Below, piece after piece: positions 8,786-17,193 of a stretch of DNA of 64,000 nt (its first letter is position 1; each line of letters starts with the position of its first letter). The stretch is from assembly GCF_018255755.1 (NCBI RefSeq), contig NZ_CP073766.1:1860001-1924000 (forward strand), in the 5' to 3' direction. Both the position numbers and the translations under genes were made by a program. The notes beneath the pieces were generated by a model. The model saw only the letters and a list, made by a program, of their open reading frames with translations. It did no database searches and was not told where the DNA came from. The stretch is from Chitinophaga sp. HK235 (lineage in GTDB: Bacteria > Bacteroidota > Bacteroidia > Chitinophagales > Chitinophagaceae).

Positions 8786-10468
8786 TCAGAATTTGAACAT
8801 TTCATTTAACTGGGCATCTGCATTCATGTCGGACATAGGTACCGCTTCCTGCACTTCAGTTTCTCCTGCCCAGGCTTCTTTCATTTTTTTCAATACACTC
8901 ACATCTGCTTCCTCTTTTTGCGGATTAATCAGCTTATCACGCACCCCTTCATTGAATGCTGCTATAAACTGTTTTAGCTGCGGTAATGTCTTTCCCCTGT
9001 GGAGAAGATGTAAAAGGTTATCAAAATCAAAGTTGTATTGTGGTAACCAAAGCGAGTTTTTAATGGACAGAAAATTCTGATCTACGATATCACAGGCTGT
9101 TTTGGCATCCATTGTTTCGTGGCTCCATTCAAAACTTTCACCTTTTATTTTGTATTTGTCTTTTTGTTTCCAGATGGGCGTGATGGGTTCAAAATACCAT
9201 TGCTGGGTACGATAAAAGTCCATCTCAGTTTCCTCAATAAAATCAACCGTTTCTCTGACTGTCTCCTCTGTCTCTCCCGGGAAACCGATAATAAAGGAAC
9301 CGAAAGTAGCAATGTCATATTTCTTCAGCAGCTCGATTCCTCTTCTATAGTGTTCAGCTGTAGCAGCCTTGTCCATATTTTTCAGGATACGGTTACTGCC
9401 TGATTCGATACCGAGAAACACCCCTTCGCAACCACTTTCCTTCATCAACTTCATCGTTTCATCGTCTGCAAACTGGCATCGATAGTAGGAATGCCACTTG
9501 AAGTCGAATCCGTGGCGGATCTTTTCCTTTAACAGTGTTTTAAAACGTTCTTTGGGAATATTGAAAGTATCGTCCACAAAGTGTACGCTTTTCAATGATG
9601 GTATTTTTGCGAGCAACTTCAGCTCTTCTATAATTGGTGCAACGTCTGTTGTCTGGTAGTCACCAGCATGTGCAGGAAAGCCACAGAAGGAACATTTATA
9701 AGGACATGAGATCGCAGTCCGAACAGCTACATGTTCATGAATCCGATGTGAAAAAAGGTCCCAGTTAACGGTATTATCCACCAGTTTATTATCTTCTTTC
9801 TTCTCTGATGTAGACAGATATTCACCTCCACTTTTATAATAGGTATTGTTCAGATTTGCGGGTGAACTGTTTTCGCGGAGTGTATTTAATATATTCACAA
9901 GCGTTAGCTCTCCCTGTGAACTGTTCACATAAAAATCTGCGCCTATACTTTTGAACAGATAATTTACGAAAGTGCTGTCCTGTGTTCTGATTTGAGTAGA
10001 TATGAACGGACCACCAACAATCACTTTCACCTTATTACTATATTTCCTGACAAATTCCATGATCTCCATGATAGGAAATACAGAAACATACAATGTTGTA
10101 ATGATAGCCACAGTCCGGATTCGGTCAGCTTTGAGCAGATCAGCAAAATAGTCTTTCTCATCCTGGAACGAATTAACATAGTCGAATGTAAACCCACGCC
10201 GATGCAAATAGGTACCCAGATACCCAATAGCATTACTATGGGTTTCCAGCATGTTAAACGGCCTGAATGTTGTATGTCCGGGTGTTGAAGCGCCTACAAT
10301 ATTGATAACATCAGATATAGGCAATATTTTTTTATTGATGGTCAGAATACTTTTGCTAAGATCCCGGTAAGCACCTGAATCCGTACCCATCTTGCGAAGA
10401 TTACTTTCATAACCGGAAAAGGGCATTTCGTTATGACCTACAAGAAAACAGTCAATCATGTTATTCAT
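8786..10468 (-). CDS. B12-binding radical SAM enzyme, PhpK-like (putative methyltransferase)
   Basis: 560 residues. An N-terminal region (about 78-195, LGTYLHRRGFTFDYVN then VIVGGPFIS) fits a cobalamin-binding Rossmann domain. The radical SAM cluster motif is CPYKCSFC (Cys255, 259, 262), followed by HFVDDTFN, GIESGS and GFPGET segments of the TIM barrel. The N-terminal SGAYRDL block and overall layout match, from memory, the PhpK family, whose founding member P-methylates a phosphinate in phosphinothricin tripeptide biosynthesis. No phosphonate genes are visible here, so a C-methylation or another radical modification of the peptide or ketide is more likely (inference). The start overlaps the PKS stop by 4 bp, and the next NRPS begins 6 bp downstream, so it is translationally coupled into the assembly line. 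Confidence 0.88.
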   Translation of the reverse strand: MNNMIDCFLVGHNEMPFSGYESNLRKMGTDSGAYRDLSKSILTINKKILPISDVINIVGASTPGHTTFRPFNMLETHSNAIGYLGTYLHRRGFTFDYVNSFQDEKDYFADLLKADRIRTVAIITTLYVSVFPIMEIMEFVRKYSNKVKVIVGGPFISTQIRTQDSTFVNYLFKSIGADFYVNSSQGELTLVNILNTLRENSSPANLNNTYYKSGGEYLSTSEKKEDNKLVDNTVNWDLFSHRIHEHVAVRTAISCPYKCSFCGFPAHAGDYQTTDVAPIIEELKLLAKIPSLKSVHFVDDTFNIPKERFKTLLKEKIRHGFDFKWHSYYRCQFADDETMKLMKESGCEGVFLGIESGSNRILKNMDKAATAEHYRRGIELLKKYDIATFGSFIIGFPGETEETVRETVDFIEETEMDFYRTQQWYFEPITPIWKQKDKYKIKGESFEWSHETMDAKTACDIVDQNFLSIKNSLWLPQYNFDFDNLLHLLHRGKTLPQLKQFIAAFNEGVRDKLINPQKEEADVSVLKKMKEAWAGETEVQEAVPMSDMNADAQLNEMFKF

Positions 10469-13400
10469 ATGTCAGAAAAGTTAAATTGGAGTCCAGATAA
10501 AAAAGGGCTTGTATCATCAATTGAATTAGGTGTAGTACTTGCATAGGAAATATCTGTCTTAACATTATCCACCGCCACGATCGACATATCTTCAATCAAC
10601 AGATCTTCATTGGTAAATAATTGAGTTAACAGATGCTGGTAAAACAATGAAAAACGTATTACAGTCTGTTCAAAAAACAGTTCATTGTTATACTGAAAAT
10701 CAAAACAGAGTTTACCATTTATTTCTTCAACAGTCAGAATAAGATCAAAAACGACAGAGCGGTGTTTACGCTGGTAGGGGCTAATGGTAAAGCCGGTAGG
10801 TTCTGCTATTTCCTCATCAAAATTGTACATCTCAAAAAGCACATCGAAAAGGGGATTTCTTGCGTCACGCTGGACGCCGAGTTCGGCAACGAGTTTATCA
10901 AACTGATATTCCTGGTTCTCGAGTGCAGCCGCCATAGATGCGGTAACTTCCCGGATAAAATCATGAACATTTTTAATCCGGGAGGGCCCATTACGTATCG
11001 CGAGTGTATTCACAAACATACCTATTCCGTTTTCCAGCTCTTCATGAACTCTGCCAGAGGTAACAGTCCCAATAACGATATCGTCCTGACCCGACAGTTT
11101 TGACATGAGTATAAAATAGGCACTGAGTAATACGTTGAACAGCGTTGTTCCACTGGTAGCTGACAACTTTCTTAATTTTTCTGTAAGCTCCTCTCCTACT
11201 TCAAAACAATAACTATCACCGGAAAACCGCTGTATATTTCCACGTTGTTTATCAAGCGGCAGCTGTAGCGGCATTACGGGCACCTTAAACTGTTCGAGCC
11301 AATATCTTCGCTGCTGCTGTACTGATTCCCCCTCAAAATGTCTGTTCTGCCAGACTGAAAAATCCTTATACTGTACGTTAATGGATGGAAGTGTATGCAT
11401 TTCACCTTTGGAAGCAGCGGTATAAAGATGCAGGAGTTCCTGGATGAAAAGTCCCATCGACCAGCCATCAGTAATGATATGATGCATGACGTAACAGATG
11501 GCAAAACTATCATGATGCAGCTGGGCAACACTTGCCCTTATCAGGCCACCGGATGTAAGATCAAAGGGTGTTTCCACCAACTGCCCGATCCATTCATCCA
11601 GCAATTTTTCTTTATCCGGACGATCCCGCCAATCCTGGATTCCCAGCTGAAAACCAACCTCGCCGGGTGACAGAATTTTCTGTACCGGGATATCTTCATT
11701 CAATACGAATGCCGTGCGTAAAGATTCATGACGTTCAATAATATGCAGGAAAGCCGATTGCAATATGCCCGTATCAAGTGCTCCATTAAGCATAAATGTT
11801 GCCGGCATATTATAGGCGATGGCATTCTGTTCAAGCTGGCATACAATCCACAGTCTCTGCTGTGCGGCAGACATGGCATAATATTCCTGCGGAGGAGCAG
11901 CAGGTATGTGAGTGGTGTTACGGGTCGTTCTGTTGTTTTTCCTGTCTTCCAGAAACCCTGCAAATTCGCTGATAGTAGGATATTTTATCAGGTCTTTGAA
12001 TTCAAGTTCTACGCCTGTAATTTTCTCCAGTCTGTTCAGCATCCGGAGCCCCAGTAGCGAATGCCCACCTGCTTTCAGAAAATTCGTATCCAGTTGCAGG
12101 TGCTCCAGTTTGAGGATATTTTTCCAGACAGCCGCCACAACATTCTGTATGGCTGTCCATTCAGCATTTATGATGGCAGGTATTACTTCAACAGCCGGTT
12201 CTTCATTTATATTTATCTCCGTTGTTGCGATCGGTGGCGCCTGTAGTTTTTCTTCAATAAGAAAATAAGGGTTGGTACCAATGGATGCGGGGCTTACATT
12301 GGATACAATATAGTTTGGCCTATTACCCTTTATTGCCAGTTCCAGCAGATATAATCCGTCGGTGGTGAGGATAGACTGTGCCAGTTCGGAGGCAGATGGC
12401 CGGTTGTTCGAATAAAAACGGCTCCACATACCGGTTTCTCTCCAGGATGGCCAATTCACCGATACAACACGAAATGTTTCATTATTCAATTTATTCGCCA
12501 GTGCATCCATATAGATGTTGGCAGCACCATAGTTTGACATCCGGGCCGCTGGTAGCAGTGCGTTATCCGAGGAAAACAGGAACATGAATTCCAGTTGGGC
12601 ACCAACAGCCTTCAGAATATGATTGGTGCCGTGCACTTTTGGATACAGTGTTTCCCTGAATGTTTCCAGGCTATGGTGCCTGATTCGCATGGTGCCGGGG
12701 AGTCCCGCCGCATGAAAAACACCCGAAGGATTTTTACCAAAGAATGTACGGGCTTTGTCAACCGCTGTGTTCACCGCTGTTTCCGAGGAAAGATCAGCAG
12801 TCAGGTAAAGAATACGGGAGCCTGCTTTTTCCAGCTCCAGCCATTTTGTTATCACTTCATGATAAACAGACGACCTGTCTTCGGCTATTGCCTGCCAGTG
12901 CTCTCTTTCAGGGATATCTTTTCTGCCGGTAACTAAAATGTTCAGCGGAAATTTTCTTCCTAACCAACATACCACCTCCAGACCAACGCCACTATTTCCC
13001 CCGGTCACCCAATACAGTTCATCTTTTCTGATAAACACCGGTGCATCTTCCCGTCCGGGCGCAATTTCTCCCTGTTTTACCAATGGTGTATATCTTTGAC
13101 GATTACGCCAACCAGTTACCTGATAAGGGTCTTCTATAGAAATTTCTTCTACCAGGTCAATAGCCACAGCATGAAGGTTCACGAGATCATCCCTGTGAAG
13201 GTCTACCGTTCTTACATTACAAAGCGGATATTCCTGAGGAAGATATATCGTAAAACCATGTATGGCCGCATATTCAGGTACTACCAGGTTCTGATCTCCT
13301 GGCAATATACACCGGCCATTTACAGTGACGGAGATGAATTGAACACTGTTTTTATGAAGGATATCTGAAAATGCATTAACAAAGAAAAACTGCGCATACA

Positions 13401-15906
13401 ATCCCATTTCCAGCAGGCCTTCAGTAGTCCGTTGTCCGATGGCAGCACAGGCGCCGAGATGATAGACCGCTAGCACCTTAAGTTTCCTTGATTCCACTTC
13501 CTGTAACAGTTTCCGGTAATCATCCTGCTCATTCATGCTGATGAAGACATGGTCTTCACCATCCACCGAAAAACATGCTCCATTATCGATTAGAATATAG
13601 CTACGGTTTTCCGCCTTAAAAATTGCAGCCAATGCATTTCCAATTCCTTCCCCATCATTAAAGATGAGCACAACGCCATCGGGCTTACGGATATGTATTG
13701 TTCTTTCTTCCGCAGCTTTCCAGTGAAGTTCATACAGATTATTATGCAAGTGCCTGCTGTCCTGGTTTTCCAGCCAGCAGCGAATGGGATCAAAGCTGTA
13801 TCCGTGAATGGGGATTTTTCTGACGTTCGACGGATAAAAAGCTGACCAGTCAGGCGTAATACCAGTAAGGTAACAGTGACGCACCAACGCCAAAAAAGAT
13901 GTAATACTGCAGGGACTATCGAGTGTCTGTATCCTTGGGTGTACTTCTTTGGCACAGAGCTCCCTGAGTATCCTGGTGATACATCCTTCCGGACCTAATT
14001 CAACCACCACCGTATTTGTATGAAATTTTGTTTCAACAAATTTCCTTAGAGATGCCTGCAGATCAGATTTTTCCGGTAAAGGACCCGTAAGTATTTCAAA
14101 GGCTTTTCCCAGGTCGATCTTACCGGAAATTAATTCTGTCACAACTTTACCTGTCCCATAACCCATAATTTTCCTGGAAGCAATTCCCGCCCTGTCCATC
14201 ACTTTATAAAGACAGTATTGAAAAAGAAACCTGTTTATCACGGGGCTTTGAGATTCATGCCCAATAATTTCCCTGCATTTCTCCAGCTGCTCTTCAAATA
14301 TTGGATAAACACTGGCATATAAATCAATGGTTGTGGTATCTATTTCGTAATCATCTGAAAAAACAAACCAATGCTCCGGTTCTCCTTCCGGTTCATAAAA
14401 CTGTTTTTCCTGGAGTATTTCTATCTGCGATAGCAAATCATCAGTATGATGTGCGATGATGGCCGTTCTGTAGGGGAAATGTTTTCTCCCATGCCCTAGT
14501 GTATAGGCGACATTACCGAGGTCGGGCTCAGATGCTGCGAGCAACTGCTGCAGAATTGACTGTAAATTTCTGTTCACCCCTTTAGCCGTCATGGACGAGA
14601 CAGGTACGATCATTGGGGATGCTATTTTCTGCTGTGTATCCACAGGAATGAACTCTTCCAGGACCACATGGCAGTTAGTCCCGATAAAACCAAAAGCGCT
14701 GACACCGGCACGTCTTGGGTTATTATCGGAAGTATCCCAATATCGCAGCTTCGTGTTCACGTAAACGGCAGAAGCAGGAAAGTCTATAAACTGATTTGGA
14801 GCATTGAAGTGTATGGAAGGGAATAGCTGTTTTGAATGAATGGCAAGCGCCGCTTTTATGAGTCCTACTATTCCCGCTGCGGCGTCTGTATGCCCGATGT
14901 TTGTTTTAACGGAAGAAATAGCGCAGGTATTTTTCCGTTGGGTATATACTGCAAAAGCATTGGATATTGCTTCCACCTCAATAGGGTCACCCAGTGAAGT
15001 GCCTGTTCCATGTGCTTCGATATAACCGATAGTTTCAGGATGTATACCAGCTTTCTTCCATGCAGATAAGATAAGTTCCGCCTGGGCCAGGCTGCTTGGG
15101 GCGGTTAAAGAGCTTGAACGTTGCGCATCCTGATTAACCGCTGCGCCTTTTATAACGGCATATATGTGGTCCTTGTCAGCGATAGCCTTGTCCAGCGGCT
15201 TTAACAGTATCGCCGCTACGGCTTCGCCATTACCAATTCCGTCTACTCCTGCTGCAAAAGCCTTGCATTTGCCATCGGCAGAAAGCAGTCCGACATCTTC
15301 CTGCTTATCACTTTCTTCATTGGGGAATAGAATAATATTAGCTCCACCTACCAGTGACATTTCAGACTCTCCAGCCAGGATATCGTTGCAAGCCATATAA
15401 ACAGCCAGCAATGATGAAGCACAGGCACCGTCTATCATGATCGCGTTCCCTGTAAAATTGAAAAAGCGGGCTACCCGACCCGCGGTAGCAGCATTGAAGC
15501 AGCCAGTCAGAAGGGTTGGATCGAATGCTGTAGCAAGCTTATAATATTGCTGATTCGTATCTCCCATGTATACAGATATACGTTTCCCACTCAGGTCGTC
15601 CGGATTAAAGCCGGCATTACTGATGGTCTCATAGGCGACTTCCATCATCAGCCGCTGGTGCGGGTCCATGTACGTCGCTTCGTGCATGGAAATGCCGAAG
15701 AATTTGTGATCAAACCTGTCGATATTTTCCATATAACCAGTTACCTGGTATCTCTTCGACCGGGACAGTGAAGTGTCTGCAATTCGTACCGTTGAAAGTT
15801 CACGGACCAGATCACTCCCTGCACACAGGTGGTGATAGAACTCCGACAAGTTGCCGGCATCCGGGAATCGTCCGCCCATTCCTATTATTGCGATATCTCT
15901 ATTCAT
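10465..15906 (-). CDS. Hybrid PKS, KS-(vestigial AT)-KR-ACP-C
   Basis: Starting at the ATG at 15906 (NRDIAIIGMGGRFP) gives 1813 residues; a GTG at 15948 would add 14. KS at 1-420 has DGACASS (Cys162), EAHGTGT (His299) and NIGH (His339), so it looks active. Residues about 490-706 are a shortened acyltransferase: the nucleophile motif GHSxG reads GYGTG (582-586), with Gly where the catalytic Ser belongs, and most of the small subdomain is missing. The post-AT linker (TPDWSAFYP, GYSFDPIRCWLE) remains. KR at 730-1200 has GGNSGVG (969-975), Ser1112/1113 and Tyr1126 with Asn1130, so it should be active and leave a beta-hydroxyl. There is no DH or ER. ACP has GGHSL (Ser1283). The C-terminal condensation domain has HHIITDG (1475-1481). 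The extender must be supplied by a separate AT, and one is encoded immediately upstream. Confidence 0.93.
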   Translation of the reverse strand: MNRDIAIIGMGGRFPDAGNLSEFYHHLCAGSDLVRELSTVRIADTSLSRSKRYQVTGYMENIDRFDHKFFGISMHEATYMDPHQRLMMEVAYETISNAGFNPDDLSGKRISVYMGDTNQQYYKLATAFDPTLLTGCFNAATAGRVARFFNFTGNAIMIDGACASSLLAVYMACNDILAGESEMSLVGGANIILFPNEESDKQEDVGLLSADGKCKAFAAGVDGIGNGEAVAAILLKPLDKAIADKDHIYAVIKGAAVNQDAQRSSSLTAPSSLAQAELILSAWKKAGIHPETIGYIEAHGTGTSLGDPIEVEAISNAFAVYTQRKNTCAISSVKTNIGHTDAAAGIVGLIKAALAIHSKQLFPSIHFNAPNQFIDFPASAVYVNTKLRYWDTSDNNPRRAGVSAFGFIGTNCHVVLEEFIPVDTQQKIASPMIVPVSSMTAKGVNRNLQSILQQLLAASEPDLGNVAYTLGHGRKHFPYRTAIIAHHTDDLLSQIEILQEKQFYEPEGEPEHWFVFSDDYEIDTTTIDLYASVYPIFEEQLEKCREIIGHESQSPVINRFLFQYCLYKVMDRAGIASRKIMGYGTGKVVTELISGKIDLGKAFEILTGPLPEKSDLQASLRKFVETKFHTNTVVVELGPEGCITRILRELCAKEVHPRIQTLDSPCSITSFLALVRHCYLTGITPDWSAFYPSNVRKIPIHGYSFDPIRCWLENQDSRHLHNNLYELHWKAAEERTIHIRKPDGVVLIFNDGEGIGNALAAIFKAENRSYILIDNGACFSVDGEDHVFISMNEQDDYRKLLQEVESRKLKVLAVYHLGACAAIGQRTTEGLLEMGLYAQFFFVNAFSDILHKNSVQFISVTVNGRCILPGDQNLVVPEYAAIHGFTIYLPQEYPLCNVRTVDLHRDDLVNLHAVAIDLVEEISIEDPYQVTGWRNRQRYTPLVKQGEIAPGREDAPVFIRKDELYWVTGGNSGVGLEVVCWLGRKFPLNILVTGRKDIPEREHWQAIAEDRSSVYHEVITKWLELEKAGSRILYLTADLSSETAVNTAVDKARTFFGKNPSGVFHAAGLPGTMRIRHHSLETFRETLYPKVHGTNHILKAVGAQLEFMFLFSSDNALLPAARMSNYGAANIYMDALANKLNNETFRVVSVNWPSWRETGMWSRFYSNNRPSASELAQSILTTDGLYLLELAIKGNRPNYIVSNVSPASIGTNPYFLIEEKLQAPPIATTEININEEPAVEVIPAIINAEWTAIQNVVAAVWKNILKLEHLQLDTNFLKAGGHSLLGLRMLNRLEKITGVELEFKDLIKYPTISEFAGFLEDRKNNRTTRNTTHIPAAPPQEYYAMSAAQQRLWIVCQLEQNAIAYNMPATFMLNGALDTGILQSAFLHIIERHESLRTAFVLNEDIPVQKILSPGEVGFQLGIQDWRDRPDKEKLLDEWIGQLVETPFDLTSGGLIRASVAQLHHDSFAICYVMHHIITDGWSMGLFIQELLHLYTAASKGEMHTLPSINVQYKDFSVWQNRHFEGESVQQQRRYWLEQFKVPVMPLQLPLDKQRGNIQRFSGDSYCFEVGEELTEKLRKLSATSGTTLFNVLLSAYFILMSKLSGQDDIVIGTVTSGRVHEELENGIGMFVNTLAIRNGPSRIKNVHDFIREVTASMAAALENQEYQFDKLVAELGVQRDARNPLFDVLFEMYNFDEEIAEPTGFTISPYQRKHRSVVFDLILTVEEINGKLCFDFQYNNELFFEQTVIRFSLFYQHLLTQLFTNEDLLIEDMSIVAVDNVKTDISYASTTPNSIDDTSPFLSGLQFNFSDI

Positions 15907-15951
15907 GATTACACGTAAGAAATTTATAAAAGTGGAACGCTCAGGCACCTG

Positions 15952-17163
15952 CTAACAGGCTGGCAGATTGCTGGCTATCTCCATTTCCCTGCTACATTCG
16001 GATGATGAAAGTCCTTTTGCAAGCAACATCCCCCGTAACAGGTCCAGCGCCTCCTGTTTCATATCGACAGTTAACCGCTCCATACCATATTTGTCACCCA
16101 ACGTCACCAGTTGCGTCCAGGGATGTTGAAGTATGGGACCATCCTGCTGGCATTTGTTTTCTACTGATGCAGCTATGGCCAGGCACCGGTCTATCAGCAC
16201 ACGCCCTGTAATAGCACGGCTGTTATAGCGACGTTTCAGGTCATCAAGATCTTCTTCCATATCCATAGCATAACTTTTTACTCCTGGTGAAATAGAACGC
16301 AGCAGGTTTTTAAGTACCATTTGTGGTCCGGCTTCAATCATCAGATCAACACCGCATCCTACCAGATACTCCATACTTTCCTTCCATCTTACTGCTTTTA
16401 CAAACTGGTTCATCAGCGTACGTCTGACCATATCACCTGCTTCATACGGCCTGCCAGATACAGTGGCTATTACCGGCCAGTCGAAACCAGATACAGGGCA
16501 TGCATCCAGTGCAGCCGACATCTCGTCCCTGCCTGCTGCCATCAGTTCACAATGAGAGGCATAGTCGGTAAACAGGTAGTTGGTTTCAGCGCCAGCCTCC
16601 TCCGTCATTCTGACAAAGTGAGCAACATTTTCCCGGGAGCCCGCAACCACCTGCTGCCTGAAGTGATTACTAATAGCGTGATAAACCGTATATCCGGCAA
16701 CGTTACACGCCGCAACCAGCTGGCGAAAAACCGGAAGGTCAATATTTTTTACAGCAGCCATGCAACTACCGGTTGATGCACCAATCTCCTTTAACAGCCG
16801 GGTTCTTACCTGCACAAGACTGATGGCCGATTTAAAATCAAAAACCCCTGCACAGGTTAAAGCAGCATATTCACCAACACTATGGCCACAACCATAGGAC
16901 GGCACTATTCCCAAATTACTCGTCAATACTCTGTACGAAGCCACACTGCAGGTCAGTATCGCCAGTTGCGAATAGATCACATCATCCAGTGTTTCCTGAG
17001 GCCCCTCCCAACACAGCTTTTTCAGGTCAAAACCGATGATATCAGCAGCTTCTTCAAAAGTCGCTGATGCCACAGGATACTCCTGGCATAAAGACCTGCC
17101 CATACCTATATACTGGGTACCTGTCCCGGGAAATAGTAATGCCACTTTTCTGCTTGTATTCAT
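15952..17163 (-). CDS. Discrete malonyl-CoA-type acyltransferase (trans-acting AT)
   Basis: 403 residues. FPGTGTQYIGMG near the N-terminus, GHSVG at 93-97 (nucleophile Ser95), Arg120 in QVRTR, and the catalytic His in YASH at 201-204 define an intact ACP S-acyltransferase. It would load an extender unit onto the ACP of the following PKS protein, whose own AT domain is dead. GHSVG is usual for malonyl-specific enzymes, while YASH is the motif associated with methylmalonyl-specific cis-AT domains, so substrate choice is unclear. About 90 residues after the AT fold (from residue 310) form a C-terminal extension of unknown role. The gene lies 30 bp after the NRPS at 17194 and 45 bp before the PKS ATG, in the same operon. 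Confidence 0.9.
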   Translation of the reverse strand: MNTSRKVALLFPGTGTQYIGMGRSLCQEYPVASATFEEAADIIGFDLKKLCWEGPQETLDDVIYSQLAILTCSVASYRVLTSNLGIVPSYGCGHSVGEYAALTCAGVFDFKSAISLVQVRTRLLKEIGASTGSCMAAVKNIDLPVFRQLVAACNVAGYTVYHAISNHFRQQVVAGSRENVAHFVRMTEEAGAETNYLFTDYASHCELMAAGRDEMSAALDACPVSGFDWPVIATVSGRPYEAGDMVRRTLMNQFVKAVRWKESMEYLVGCGVDLMIEAGPQMVLKNLLRSISPGVKSYAMDMEEDLDDLKRRYNSRAITGRVLIDRCLAIAASVENKCQQDGPILQHPWTQLVTLGDKYGMERLTVDMKQEALDLLRGMLLAKGLSSSECSREMEIASNLPAC

Positions 17164-17193
17164 ATCAATCTATCATAAGGATTAGTCAATGTT

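Noticed and set aside
8664..9080. 138-codon plus-strand ORF spanning the NRPS/radical SAM border
   Set aside because: Lies fully opposite two confirmed genes and has low-complexity Ser/Phe composition.
15907..15948. Upstream GTG start for the PKS protein
   Set aside because: The added 14 residues are unlike KS N-termini, and the ATG at 15906 begins right at the conserved IAIIGMGGRFP strand.
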